A program made the translations under genes and the position numbers. From NCBI GenBank assembly GCA_016208975.1, contig JACQXA010000004.1, forward strand, positions 1,427,015-1,491,014: DNA of 64,000 nt. The letters are read 5' to 3'. The stretch comes from Nitrospinota bacterium. GTDB lineage: Bacteria > Nitrospinota_A > UBA7883 > JACRLM01. This document shows positions 52,770-61,447 of this stretch, piece after piece. Under the pieces are notes generated by a model. That model was not told where the DNA came from. It did not search any database and saw nothing but the letters and a program-made list of their open reading frames with translations. The first letter of the stretch is position 1, and each line of letters opens with the position of its first letter.

Positions 52770-54683
52770 CTAATCGCCGCCCAGCATGTCCTTTAACAGG
52801 GGTGTCACGTCGTCCAGTTTCCGGCGGGGGTTGAACGCCGGAAGGCTGTTCATGAAAACCTTGCCGTAACTTTTGGTGGAAAGCCGTTTATCCAGCACCG
52901 CCAGCAGGCCTTTGTCGCTTTTGGCCCTTATCAAGCGGCCCAGCCCCTGTTTCAGCAGTAACGCCGCAGACGGAACCTGGTACTCCATGAAAGGCGAACC
53001 GCCCCGTTTGGAGATAAGCTCTATTCGTGCCTCCACCACCGGGTCGTCCGGCGCGGCGAAAGGGAGTTTGTCTATTATCACCGCCGAGAGCGCCTCGCCC
53101 GGCACGTCCACCCCCTGCCAGAACGAAGTGGTGGCGAACAGCACCGAATGGGTGTCTTCTTTGAACATCGCAAGTATGGCCGACCGGGGCGCTTCCCCCT
53201 GTTTAAACAGGGTAAACGGCAGTTTGCCTTGGAGCGCCTCCCACGCCTTGTCCATGTTCCTGTAACTTGTAAACAGCACGAAAGCCCGGCCCCGGGTAAG
53301 TTTTAACAACGTTTCTATACGTTCGGCCGCCTTATCGGGAAAAGTGTCCGATGCGGGATCCGGCATGTCCTCCGCCAGGTAGAACACCGTTTGCGAGGCG
53401 TAATCGAAAGGGGAGGGGGCCGTAAGCTCCTCGGCCACGCCCAGCCCCAGACGGGCCTTGATGAAAGAAAAATCCCCGTTGGTGGAGAGGGTGGCGGAGG
53501 TGAACACCGTTGATTCAAACCTGGGCGCCATTTTGGTTTTCAGGCAGGTGGATACGTCTATTGGAGACGACTGGAGGAAAACGCCCCTGCCCCGGGTTTC
53601 CACCCAGTAAACGTAATCTTCCTTTTCCATTTTCACAAGCTCGGCCAAAGTGTCGGCGATGTCCGAAAACCTGGTGGCGCAGGCCCTAATGGGGTCTGTG
53701 GCCTTTGACAGGGTGGACAGGTAATCCCGGATGAGCCGCAGAGTGTTTAGAAATTCCTCCGCCTGTTTTGCGGCATGGGCCGCGTCCCGCTGTTTTAAAC
53801 GCCGCCGGGAGCTGTCCGGATTTTTTATGGAGTCGAAAAAAGTTTGCGACCGGCGTGTCAGGTTATGCAGGGCCGATTGGACGTCGGCGTCTAGCAGTTT
53901 TTCCGCCCTCAACTCCCGTTCGGTGTCCCGGGCGGCCTCGGTAACCCGGTAATTGGACACGCCCGCGCCGAAATAGTTGGAGGCCACCTCTTCCACCATG
54001 TGAGCTTCGTCGAATATAACCGCGTCACACCTGGGCACCACCTCGCCGAAAGAGTTTTCGCGCACGGCCATGTCCGCGAAGAACAGGTGGTGGTTTACTA
54101 TTACGATGTCGGCGATGGCGGCCTCCTGCCGCATCCTGGTGACGAAGCAGGAATCGTAGGTGGGGCAGGCGGAACCAAGGCATAGTTCCGATTTGCTGTT
54201 CATCTCCTGCCATGCGGAGTAATCGTCCGGCATACCTTGTATCTCGGCCCGGTCGCCATACTCCGTCCGCTCGGCCCAATCCTGTATGAGCCCGAAGGTT
54301 TTTCCTTCGGCGGTGTCCCTGAACAACGGTTGCTGGGAAAAGTTTTTGAAACGGCGTTTGCACAGGTAGTTGCCCCGCCCCTTCATGCAGGCGGTTTTCA
54401 CCTTGCCGGGGAAGAGTTTTTCCAAAACAGGCGCGTCCTTGCCTATTAACTGCTCCTGCAGGTTTAGCGTGCCGGTGGAAATGGCCACCTTGCGGCCTGA
54501 TAGGGCGGCGGGAATGAGGTAGGCCAGGGTTTTGCCGGTGCCTGTGCCAGCCTCCACCAGCAGGGAACCCCCGCCGGACAGGGCGCGGCTTACCGCTTCG
54601 GCCATCTGGCCCTGGCCGGGCCTGTGCTCGTAACCGGGGAGGATGGAGCATAACGCCCCGCCCGGCCCAAAATATTTGTCCAT
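52770..54683 (-). CDS. dinG: DinG/XPD-family ATP-dependent DNA helicase
   Basis: The 637-residue protein has Walker A EAGTGTGKT (44-52) and the iron-sulfur cluster cysteines in CMKGRGNYLC and CLGSACPTYDSC. The DEAH box is VIFDEAHMVEEVA; VLFATTSFWQGVDVPGEAL and QGLGRLIRAKSDKG are helicase motifs V and VI. It unwinds DNA 5' to 3' in repair. The last ~20 bases run close to the larE start in the same direction. Confidence 0.9.
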   Translation of the reverse strand: MDKYFGPGGALCSILPGYEHRPGQGQMAEAVSRALSGGGSLLVEAGTGTGKTLAYLIPAALSGRKVAISTGTLNLQEQLIGKDAPVLEKLFPGKVKTACMKGRGNYLCKRRFKNFSQQPLFRDTAEGKTFGLIQDWAERTEYGDRAEIQGMPDDYSAWQEMNSKSELCLGSACPTYDSCFVTRMRQEAAIADIVIVNHHLFFADMAVRENSFGEVVPRCDAVIFDEAHMVEEVASNYFGAGVSNYRVTEAARDTERELRAEKLLDADVQSALHNLTRRSQTFFDSIKNPDSSRRRLKQRDAAHAAKQAEEFLNTLRLIRDYLSTLSKATDPIRACATRFSDIADTLAELVKMEKEDYVYWVETRGRGVFLQSSPIDVSTCLKTKMAPRFESTVFTSATLSTNGDFSFIKARLGLGVAEELTAPSPFDYASQTVFYLAEDMPDPASDTFPDKAAERIETLLKLTRGRAFVLFTSYRNMDKAWEALQGKLPFTLFKQGEAPRSAILAMFKEDTHSVLFATTSFWQGVDVPGEALSAVIIDKLPFAAPDDPVVEARIELISKRGGSPFMEYQVPSAALLLKQGLGRLIRAKSDKGLLAVLDKRLSTKSYGKVFMNSLPAFNPRRKLDDVTPLLKDMLGGD

Positions 54684-54728
54684 TTAGCCAAACGGCCCCG
54701 TGACGGGATGGGCTATCGCCAGCGCCTC

Positions 54729-55745
54729 TTAGAAAGACTTGCCAACGGCGGCCGCAACCTTTTTCAGCTCTTCCATCAACGTGGCGAACTTGTGGGGCTT
54801 TAGGGACTGGGGCCCGTCGGAGAACGCCTCTTCCGGTTTCCAGTGCACCTCTATCATCAGGCCGTCGGCACCCGCGGCGATGGCCGCCTTGGACATGGAG
54901 GCCACGTATTGCCAATGCCCCACGCCGTGGCTCGGGTCCACAATGATGGGCAGGTGGGTTTTTTCCTTGGCCACCGGCACCGCCGAAAGGTCCAGCGTGT
55001 TCCGGGTGGCGGTTTCGAACGTGCGTATGCCACGCTCGCAAAGGATAACCTGGGTGTTGCCTTCCGACAGGATGTACTCCGCCGACATGAGCCATTCTTC
55101 TATGGTGTTGGCCAAACCCCGTTTCAGCAACATCGGCTTGTCCATCTTGCCCAGCTCTTTTAGCAGTGAGAAGTTTTGCATGTTGCGGGCGCCTATCTGG
55201 ATGATGTCGGAATACTTGTAAACAAGCTCCGCCTCCCGGGTGTTCATAACTTCCGTGACGATCGGCATACCCGTGGCTTCCGAAACTTCTTGCAGTATTT
55301 TAAGCCCCTCTTCGGCCATCCCCTGGAAGCTGTACGGGGATGTGCGGGGTTTGAAGGCCCCGCCGCGCAATATGGCGGCTCCGGCCGCTTTCACCGCCAT
55401 GCCGGTTTCGGTGAGCTGTTCCTTGCTTTCCACGGAACACGGCCCGGCCATAACCACAAGCTTGTCGCCGCCTATTTTTATACCTTTAACGTCCACCACG
55501 GTGTTCTCGCGCTTGGCCTCCCGCGAGCAAAGCTTGTACGGCTTTAGTATCGGAAGAACGCTCTCCACATGGTGGAGCGACTCCAGCGCCTGCAACTGCG
55601 CCTTGTCCCGCCCGTCGCCCAGCGCGGCGATAACTTTGCGCAAAGAGCCTTCAATGGCTTTGGGGGTGTACCCGAATCTTTTTACCCGTTCGAAAACATC
55701 CGCCACATCCTGTTCCGTGGCGTTTTCCTGCATCACGATAATCAT
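54729..55745 (-). CDS. aroF: 3-deoxy-7-phosphoheptulonate (DAHP) synthase, type I-beta with ferredoxin-like domain
   Basis: The 338-residue enzyme joins phosphoenolpyruvate and erythrose 4-phosphate, the first step of the shikimate route. The N-terminal ~70 residues form the ferredoxin-like regulatory domain (MIIVMQENATEQDVADVFER). The barrel has VVMAGPCSVESKEQL, GGAFKPRTSPYSFQG, QIGARNMQNF and IVDPSHGVGHW, with the metal-site residues. Type I-beta enzymes with this domain are often inhibited by aromatic amino acids. ATG 55745 is preferred over 55757, which has a ribosome site directly abutting it. Confidence 0.93.
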   Translation of the reverse strand: MIIVMQENATEQDVADVFERVKRFGYTPKAIEGSLRKVIAALGDGRDKAQLQALESLHHVESVLPILKPYKLCSREAKRENTVVDVKGIKIGGDKLVVMAGPCSVESKEQLTETGMAVKAAGAAILRGGAFKPRTSPYSFQGMAEEGLKILQEVSEATGMPIVTEVMNTREAELVYKYSDIIQIGARNMQNFSLLKELGKMDKPMLLKRGLANTIEEWLMSAEYILSEGNTQVILCERGIRTFETATRNTLDLSAVPVAKEKTHLPIIVDPSHGVGHWQYVASMSKAAIAAGADGLMIEVHWKPEEAFSDGPQSLKPHKFATLMEELKKVAAAVGKSF

Positions 55746-55946
55746 CGCTTCGACCATCTCCAGTTATCAAAAACCCTCAAAACGCCCACGGCATGACGCC
55801 GGTTTGGGAAATGACGAGGGCTGTTATCACCGTAAAGACCCATGCCCTGGCCGGCTGTTAACACCAACCTGGGGCGTAAATTCAAGTTTATTCCTTTTTT
55901 TCAGCGCGGGCAATCCGAAAGGGTTTATAATCAATGTTCGTCTCTA

Positions 55947-56035
55947 GCCGGAGTGGTGAAACTGGTAGACGCGCGGGACTCAAAATCCCGTATGGGTAAC
56001 CCCATGTGTCGGTTCGATTCCGACCTCCGGCACCA
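55947..56035 (+). tRNA. tRNA-Leu (anticodon CAA)
   Basis: The acceptor arms are GCCGGAG and CTCCGGC with encoded ACCA. The anticodon stem CGGGA/TCCCG holds loop CTCAAAA, giving anticodon CAA, which reads UUG. The long variable arm (TATGGGTAACCCCATG) marks a class II leucine tRNA, and GTCGGTTCGATTCCGAC is the T arm. A TTG-decoding tRNA is of interest because several genes here start with TTG, although starts use the initiator tRNA. Confidence 0.95.
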
Positions 56036-56061
56036 TCCTGCTCAACAAACCAAATAAAAAA

Positions 56062-56087
56062 GCGCCTGTCCTTTTGCCGGACGGCGC
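56062..56087 (-). terminator. terminator of the cytochrome c gene
   Basis: On the minus strand GCGCCGTCC and GGACAGGCGC form a stem with a short A-rich loop, followed by TTTTTT. It lies about 18 bases after the stop at 56105. Confidence 0.85.
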
Positions 56088-56104
56088 CTTCCGGAAGCTT
56101 TGGC

Positions 56105-56470
56105 TTACAGCGTTTTCAAATAATCCACCAGGTCTTTTATTTCCTGGTCGGACAGGGCTTTGGATTGGTGGGCCGGTTTCGGCTTGCCCTCTTTTTTCAT
56201 CTCGGACTTCAGCTTGGCCGTGTAGGCGTCATTGGCGTCCCAGGTTCCTTGGGTGTCCTTGAGCCATTTGGACATCCACTCGTCGGTGGTTCGTTTGGAA
56301 ACACCCGCCAGTCCGGGGCCAACTTTTTTCTTGTCGGTGATATTGTGGCATGGCCCGCATTTACCAGCCCCTTCGAATATGGCTTTCCCGGCGCCGGCGT
56401 CGGCCCAGGCGGACCCTGTGGTGGCCAAAGAAAAGGCCGCGATAGTAATAAAAGAGCCCAAAAACCTCAT
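56105..56470 (-). CDS. mono-haem class I cytochrome c
   Basis: The 121-residue protein has a Sec signal peptide (1-23, cleavage near SAWA), a single haem motif CGPCH near residue 38, the GPGLAGVSKR segment and an EIKDLVDYLKTL C-terminal helix. The axial methionine is probably in the DEWMSKWLKD or KLKSEMKKE region. It should be a periplasmic electron carrier. AGGAGG lies ahead of the start. Confidence 0.9.
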   Translation of the reverse strand: MRFLGSFITIAAFSLATTGSAWADAGAGKAIFEGAGKCGPCHNITDKKKVGPGLAGVSKRTTDEWMSKWLKDTQGTWDANDAYTAKLKSEMKKEGKPKPAHQSKALSDQEIKDLVDYLKTL

Positions 56471-56607
56471 TGGTTCCTCCTCGAAATTAACTGGTTAAAC
56501 CGTTCCCGTCCGCAAAAAATCCAGGCCAGGACGCCCGCCATTGTACCATTGGGAAGATAGGCTTAAACAACTGTAAAACATTGACGCAAAGTAAGGGTTT
56601 TATTTAC

Positions 56608-56635
56608 TTGACTGTTCCAAGAATGAATCTATTAT
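56608..56635 (+). promoter_or_regulatory. sigma-70-type promoter of the cheY-like gene
   Basis: TTGACT (56608-56613) and TATTAT (56630-56635) are 16 bases apart, and the -10 region overlaps the small palindrome ATCTATTATAGAT. The gene's ATG lies about 40 bases downstream. Confidence 0.6.
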
Positions 56636-56674
56636 AGATGCAATCTAGATAGATAATCCCTCTGTAAGGTGACC

Positions 56675-57061
56675 ATGAGTGATATAGACCCTAATATAAA
56701 AGTGCTGGTGGTTGACGATTTCGCCACCATGCGGAAGATAGAAAAAAACATTCTTGGCCAGCTGAACGTTAAGAATGTGGACGAGGCCGACGACGGCTCC
56801 ACAGCCCTCCCCAAGGTCCAGCAGAACCATTACGATGTGATATTGCTGGACTGGAACATGCCGATAATGAGCGGGCTGGAATTCCTCAAAGCGCTAAGGG
56901 CTGACCCGAACACCAAGAACGTGCCCGTGATAATGGTTACCGCCGAAGCTTTGAAAGACAACATCATCGCCGCCGCCTAGGCTGGCGTGAACGATTACGT
57001 GGTGAAACCTTTCACCGCCGCGGTCCTGGAAGAAAAACTCAAGAAGGTGCTGAAGAAATAA
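56675..57061 (+). pseudogene. cheY: CheY-like response regulator interrupted by an in-frame amber codon
   Basis: The frame from ATG 56675 to TAA 57061 encodes 128 residues with the complete single-domain receiver: acidic pair D14-D15, phosphoacceptor D59 (VILLDWNMPIMSG), T89, and lysine K111 in VVKPFTAAVLEEKL. Codon 102 (56978-56980) is TAG instead of the glutamine usual in IIAAAQAG of CheY proteins. A normal stop there would remove the lysine and the last helix, which are needed for function. The remaining codons show no other defect, so the change is recent, is a sequencing error, or is read through. TAG ends other genes here (rnc, queE, rpmF), so it is a normal stop codon in this genome. 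Confidence 0.8.
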
Positions 57062-57087
57062 CCGCCCGCCGCTTTTAAGACGGCGGC

Positions 57088-57843
57088 TTATTTCAGCCCG
57101 TTCTTCGTCAAGGCCGCATGGAGCATCTTGGCTTCATTGAAAGACGGATGCAGTTCCAACGCCTTTTCCAGAAACTTCACGGCCTCGTTGGTTTTCCCGC
57201 TTTCCTGGAACGCCCGGGCCATGTTGAAATACAGCGCCTCGTCTTCCGGGTCTATATCCAGCGCTTTCCTGTAATTGTCCAGGGCCAGGTCGTACATCTT
57301 TCCCCGGCGAAGCTCTATGCCGTATTCGTTGAAGAGATGTTTGTTTTCCTTGTCGTACAGGGTGTCTATCTTGGATAGGTTCTCAAACGCCTCTTTGGCC
57401 TTGTCCACCTCGCCCAGTTCCAGGTGGGCTTTGCCCTTGCCCAGGTGGGCGTGAAGGTTGTTCTGGTCAACTTTTATTGCCTGGCCATATTCGAAGGCGG
57501 CGGCGTGGAATTCTTTTTTCTCCATGTGCCGCTGGGCCTCGTTCACCTTCTTGTCGGCGGCCTCTTTTTTCTTGTCCTCCGCGGACTTGGGCTTGAAATC
57601 GCATTCATGGGTGGAGCAGTCTTTAAACCGGGCGTCGAAATCCACCCGTTCGACAGTGTCCACCACTATGGAAGTCGGGGCGCCGTCGGGTTTCAGGTAG
57701 AAAAGTTCCACCTGCCCCTTCTGGTTGCTCTTGGCGAAATAGTGCAGGTCGTGAGGCGTATCGTGCACCCGGCGGGTGGCCATGGTGCCTGCCTCCATTT
57801 TTTTTCTTTCGTAGAATATCCCTTTAATAGCTTCCTGGGACAT
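57088..57843 (-). CDS. TPR protein of unknown role, related to the pseudo-receiver TPR protein
   Basis: The 251-residue protein has an N-terminal part (1-90) with a small beta segment (QVELFYLKPDGAPTSIVVDT) and two cysteines, a Lys-rich helix, and about four TPRs (100-245). The final repeats (YFNMARAFQESGKTNEAVKF, LEKALELHPSFNEAKML) closely resemble the end of the protein at 49184-50341. It converges with the cheY-like gene. TTGGAG precedes the start. No enzyme motif is present. Confidence 0.65.
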   Translation of the reverse strand: MSQEAIKGIFYERKKMEAGTMATRRVHDTPHDLHYFAKSNQKGQVELFYLKPDGAPTSIVVDTVERVDFDARFKDCSTHECDFKPKSAEDKKKEAADKKVNEAQRHMEKKEFHAAAFEYGQAIKVDQNNLHAHLGKGKAHLELGEVDKAKEAFENLSKIDTLYDKENKHLFNEYGIELRRGKMYDLALDNYRKALDIDPEDEALYFNMARAFQESGKTNEAVKFLEKALELHPSFNEAKMLHAALTKNGLK

Positions 57844-57893
57844 GGTTACTCCAACCGGTTAAAGGCCATAGGATAGCACAAATCAGCATGGCT

Positions 57894-59096
57894 TTATCCC
57901 CGGGCGACCATGGAGGCGAAAGATACCAAGGTTTCGCGATCTCCCTCCATGTTCTGCCGGTACTCCAGCGTTTCCCCCCTGGTATTTTCCAGGGCGGCTA
58001 AAAGGGTGTAAAGGGCCGGGAAACCGCACACCCTGTTATTGCCGTTGACCCCCCTCAGCTTTTCCAGGAACCCGGCGCGGTCACCATCGTTAAAAAGCGC
58101 CATTATCTCCCTGTCGTCCACCCCTATGCGGGCCAGTTGGGCGTCGTCCAGTTTCCCCATGTCGCCAAACCTGCGCCCAACATGCGAGAAGTCCACGCTG
58201 GCCACATATAAAGCCTGACGGCCGCTTTCCTCCACGGTTTTTTTCAGGGCATTAATGAACCGGTCCACCCGGTCGCCGTTGAATTTTTCATGCCCGTAAT
58301 CCCAAACGTTTTCCGGGAATGAAAGCAGAATGGGCGCGGCGGCCGCTTCCGGGTTATCCCCAAAAAGCCGGGCGAAGAAGAGGGACTGGAACTCTATAGA
58401 ATGTTCGTTCATGTGGGCTTCGGGTTGCGAATAAATGTCCTCCCCGAAGTTTCGCCGAAGGTTTTCCAGAAAGCCTTTGTCCACCCGCATGGGCCCTGCC
58501 GGGGTCTCAAAATCCTTTGCCAGGCAGGATACGAAATCTTCCGTCAGCGAATGGCCAATGCCAAGGATGATAAATAGATCCGCCCCGCTGTTCCGGGCAT
58601 GGCTCCAGCCGGCGGCCATCATGTCCCCACCGACGCGGAAATCAATGTGAGGCACGATTATGGCCTTCACTCCGCCGGCTCCAGGGCTGGCTTTGGCTAG
58701 CAGGCCGTCTATCAGCTTCAAGAGCCCCTCGCGGTCCGCCGGGTAGCTTTTCCCCGCCAGCGCCGGTTTGCGCGTGGGGCTTTCCGCAAACTTGCGGATA
58801 ACCGCCGCCCGGTGGGCCCGGAACCTGCCATTGTCCAGGTAAAACGCCTCGTCCAGGGCGGTTATGATTTCCTGTATCTCGTCTTTGGCCGCCAACTGGC
58901 CGGTGGCTTTATGAAACGCTTCGCGTATCTCCGTCAGGCCGTTATTACCGTCCATCAGCGTCATAAGGAAGAACGCCCCCGGCGAAACGGCCAGGGGGTT
59001 GGAAAATCCGAATGGGTCGTGGATGTGGATGAGCTGTTGCCCCTCATGCTCTATGGGCGCCGCCTCCACCTTGCGGAACACCGGGTATTTGTTCAT
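57894..59096 (-). CDS. MEMO1-family (AmmeMemoRadiSam system protein B-like) protein with N-terminal extension
   Basis: The 400-residue protein has a C-terminal MEMO domain (about 115-400). The start LAGKSYPADREGLLKLIDGL leads into VPHIDFRVGGDMMAAGWSHA and ILGIGHSLTEDF, then NEHSIEFQSLFF and SVDFSHVGRRFGD, where histidines and acidic residues line a metal-binding pocket like that of LigB dioxygenases. The first ~110 residues (LAVSPGAFFLMTLMDGNNGL) look like a small winged-helix or PqqD-type domain, which is not part of standard MEMO proteins. No AMMECR1 or radical-SAM partner is encoded next to it. mqnA precedes it by 14 bases. Confidence 0.78.
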   Translation of the reverse strand: MNKYPVFRKVEAAPIEHEGQQLIHIHDPFGFSNPLAVSPGAFFLMTLMDGNNGLTEIREAFHKATGQLAAKDEIQEIITALDEAFYLDNGRFRAHRAAVIRKFAESPTRKPALAGKSYPADREGLLKLIDGLLAKASPGAGGVKAIIVPHIDFRVGGDMMAAGWSHARNSGADLFIILGIGHSLTEDFVSCLAKDFETPAGPMRVDKGFLENLRRNFGEDIYSQPEAHMNEHSIEFQSLFFARLFGDNPEAAAAPILLSFPENVWDYGHEKFNGDRVDRFINALKKTVEESGRQALYVASVDFSHVGRRFGDMGKLDDAQLARIGVDDREIMALFNDGDRAGFLEKLRGVNGNNRVCGFPALYTLLAALENTRGETLEYRQNMEGDRETLVSFASMVARG

Positions 59097-59109
59097 CGGC
59101 AAAGGTGTC

Positions 59110-59913
59110 CTACTCGTTATAGAACTCCAGCGTGTCCCTTTTTACAAGACCTTGGGCCTTCGCGGCGGACAGGAAAAACTCCAGCCCGCTTTTTTCCTCC
59201 TTGCCCAGGTCGTAATATATCCGCTCGGTAAGGTAATGCAGGTATGTCTCGGCGCTCACCAGCCCCTTGGCCTCTTGCCGGGCGATAAGCTCCCGGTGGT
59301 TTTTGCCCTCTTCCTTCGCCGTTTCGATAGCCTTTATGGCGGAGGGCCATTTGGCGCCGCGGCGGGCGCAAAGGGCCGCATGGACGAAAGGCCGCCCGCT
59401 ATACTGATACCAAAGCTCCCCCATGTCGTGAACCACATATTTTTCGCGATCCACGCCGAAAGCCGCGTCCCCGATCACAAGCCCCGCGTCCGCCGCCCGG
59501 AGCATGTGCGCCGGGTTCTCGCCGCCTTTCACTATTGTGATGTCCCGCCCGAATTTTTCCTTGAACAGTATTTTCAGCATGGCCACCGACGAGCGGGACT
59601 TGGGATCCACGCTTACCGACTCAATATCCTCGATCCCCATCTCGGAGAACAGCAACACGGTCTCCACCCGCCCCAGCGATGCGATGCACACCACCGGGAC
59701 GATCACCGCGTCCGGCGAGAGGCCGTATTCCACCGAGGGAATCAGCGCCATGTCCAGCTCGCCGCCGTGGAACCGCTCCGCCAGGTTGGCCGGGGTGTCT
59801 ATCACCAGCTCGAAAGGCATATCCACAAGGCCGTGCCGGAACGGGTGCAGTATTGGGCGTGAATTCAGAAAATCGTGGAACCCAACCTTGGGCCGCGCGG
59901 GAGTACTGGTCAT
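59110..59913 (-). CDS. mqnA: chorismate dehydratase (menaquinone, futalosine pathway)
   Basis: The 267-residue protein has the periplasmic-binding-like MqnA fold: KVGFHDFLNSRPILHPF at the start, the substrate region DMALIPSVEYGLSP, and VGDAAFGVDR-like VIGDAAFGVDREKYVVHDMG with the ELWYQYSGRPFVHA segment. It makes 3-enolpyruvyl-benzoate from chorismate. It overlaps mqnE by 4 bases, so both are translated from one message. Confidence 0.92.
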   Translation of the reverse strand: MTSTPARPKVGFHDFLNSRPILHPFRHGLVDMPFELVIDTPANLAERFHGGELDMALIPSVEYGLSPDAVIVPVVCIASLGRVETVLLFSEMGIEDIESVSVDPKSRSSVAMLKILFKEKFGRDITIVKGGENPAHMLRAADAGLVIGDAAFGVDREKYVVHDMGELWYQYSGRPFVHAALCARRGAKWPSAIKAIETAKEEGKNHRELIARQEAKGLVSAETYLHYLTERIYYDLGKEEKSGLEFFLSAAKAQGLVKRDTLEFYNE

Positions 59914-60998
59914 ACGGCCACCAGGTTATAAACTGTGTCCCGCTCCATGGGAACCCGGCCCGCCTCGCGGATGAGTGATTCCAGCTTTTCCTTGGCCAGC
60001 TGTTGAGCCGTCTCCGCCCCGGCGGAGTGGGTGATTTTTTCCTCCACCACCGTGCCGTCCATGTCGTCGGCGCCGAAAGAGAGGGAAACCTGGGCAATCT
60101 TTTCGCCTATCATTATCCAGAAGGCTTTTATGTGCGGGAAATTGTCCAGCATAAGCCGTCCCAACGCTATCATTTTTAAATCCATGGCTCCGGATGTTTT
60201 GGGCATGTCGTCATACTTTGTGTTTTTCGGGTGGAAAGCCAGGGGGATAAAAGTTAAAAACCCTCCCGTTTCGTCCTGCGCCTCCCGCAGGCGGACAAGG
60301 TGGTCCACCCGGTCTTCCGGTTTTTCTATGTGGCCGTAAAGCATGGTGGCGTTGGAGCGGAGCCCGGCGCGATGGGCGGTTTTGTGGACAGCAAGCCATT
60401 CGTCCGCCGGTATTTTCTCGGGGCATATTTTTTTGCGCACCCTGTCGTTGAATATCTCCGCCCCGCCGCCGGGCAAGGAGCCCAGCCCCGCCTCTTTTAG
60501 CTCCAGCAGGACGGTTTCAACGGATTTGCCGGAGATTTTGGCGAAATAGGCTATCTCCACGGCGGTGAAAGCCTGCAAATGGGTCTCCGGGAAATCCTCA
60601 TGCAGGCGGCTGATCATATCCAGATAATACTCGTAAGGGAACGTGGGATGCAGGCCGCCGACAATGTGGAACTCCGAGAATTTCTGCCCATCATACATGT
60701 GGGCCGAGCGCAGAACTTCATCCAGCGCCATGGCGTAGGCTCCCTCCTGCCCCTCTTTGCGCTGGAAAGCGCAGAACCGGCAGGAGTTCACGCAGATGTT
60801 TGTGTGGTTTATGTGGCGGTTGTTTATGTAATAGGCGCTGTTCCCGTTTAGCCTTTCGCGGGCGATGTTGGCCATGTAGCCCACGCCTAAAAGGTCCGCC
60901 GAGAGGTCTATGGCCAGCCCGTCCTCATACGACAGCCTTTCCCCAGCCATTACTTTGTCTAAAACCGGCGAAAGGGCCGGGTCGGATATTTTATTCAT
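59910..60998 (-). CDS. mqnE: aminodeoxyfutalosine synthase
   Basis: The 362-residue radical-SAM enzyme has its cluster motif at C69-x3-C73-x2-C76 (CVNSCRFCAF). The MqnE-type sequence IVGGLHPTFPYEYYLDMIS and LPGGGAEIFNDRVRKKICPE also fit. GFLTFIPLAFHPKNTKYDD separates it from MqnC. It adds the product of MqnA to the SAM-derived adenosyl radical to form aminofutalosine. MqnB/MTAN, MqnC and MqnD are not in the window. Confidence 0.92.
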   Translation of the reverse strand: MNKISDPALSPVLDKVMAGERLSYEDGLAIDLSADLLGVGYMANIARERLNGNSAYYINNRHINHTNICVNSCRFCAFQRKEGQEGAYAMALDEVLRSAHMYDGQKFSEFHIVGGLHPTFPYEYYLDMISRLHEDFPETHLQAFTAVEIAYFAKISGKSVETVLLELKEAGLGSLPGGGAEIFNDRVRKKICPEKIPADEWLAVHKTAHRAGLRSNATMLYGHIEKPEDRVDHLVRLREAQDETGGFLTFIPLAFHPKNTKYDDMPKTSGAMDLKMIALGRLMLDNFPHIKAFWIMIGEKIAQVSLSFGADDMDGTVVEEKITHSAGAETAQQLAKEKLESLIREAGRVPMERDTVYNLVAV

Positions 60999-61259
60999 TC
61001 CACGCGCTACAACTTTGAAGGTAGAGGATTAATTCTATCTTTATTTGCCATGGTTGCCAAGGAGGGTGATCCGCGATGGGCATTACACGGGTGGAGCTAG
61101 CCAGGCAGTTGAAATGGCCTCTTGCCTCTCCGGGGTCGCCCGACCCCGGTTTCCCGCGCGTTGATAAAAATCCGTGGTCAGCGACCACGGGGAAGCGCTC
61201 ATATGGCGGTCACGGGGAAGCGGCGTGTCACCACGGGCTTGCCGAGGGGCGCATTATCC

Positions 61260-61307
61260 GTCATGGTTCGTGGCTCTACAGGCTCGCCATGACGGGCTCA
61301 CCATGAC
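61260..61307. repeat. GTCATGG...CCATGAC palindromic unit
   Basis: GTCATGGTTCGTGGCTCTAC and the following AGGCTCGCCATGAC form a hairpin. A second half-unit, GGGCTCACCATGAC, comes directly after it. Units of this type are scattered in many bacterial genomes; only this one is seen in the window. Confidence 0.55.
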
Positions 61308-61354
61308 AAGGGCAGGGAAGGATTCCGAGGAATAACACGTCGGATGGCGGGAAG

Positions 61355-61447
61355 TTGTCATGCCGGGCTTGACCCGGCATCGGGGCTTCGTCCATTCCCC
61401 TCGAGGCCCTGATCCCGGCTCGCGCTATCGCTTGGCCGGGATGACAA
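61355..61447. repeat. 93-bp palindromic element with TTGTCATG/C-CCGG ends
   Basis: The left part TTGTCATGCCGGGCTTGAC is mirrored by GGCCGGGATGACAA on the right; each half also folds on itself (CCGGGCTTGACCCGG, CCCGGC...GCCGGG). It is unlike the 151-bp MITE family and occurs once in this window. Similar motifs are common in alphaproteobacteria. Confidence 0.55.

Noticed and set aside
56978-56980. TAG as pyrrolysine or a reassigned codon
   Set aside because: TAG ends rnc, queE and rpmF in the same window, and no pyl genes are seen. A point mutation or error is simpler.
61076-61306. 76-codon ORF with a helix-turn-helix-like start
   Set aside because: It has a good ribosome site, but after about 20 residues the sequence is repeat-derived with no family pattern. 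It is not reported as a gene.
61355-61447. Additional decayed copy of the 151-bp MITE
   Set aside because: It shares only the short TGTCAT/ATGACA motif. The terminal repeats and the length differ, so it is a separate repeat type.
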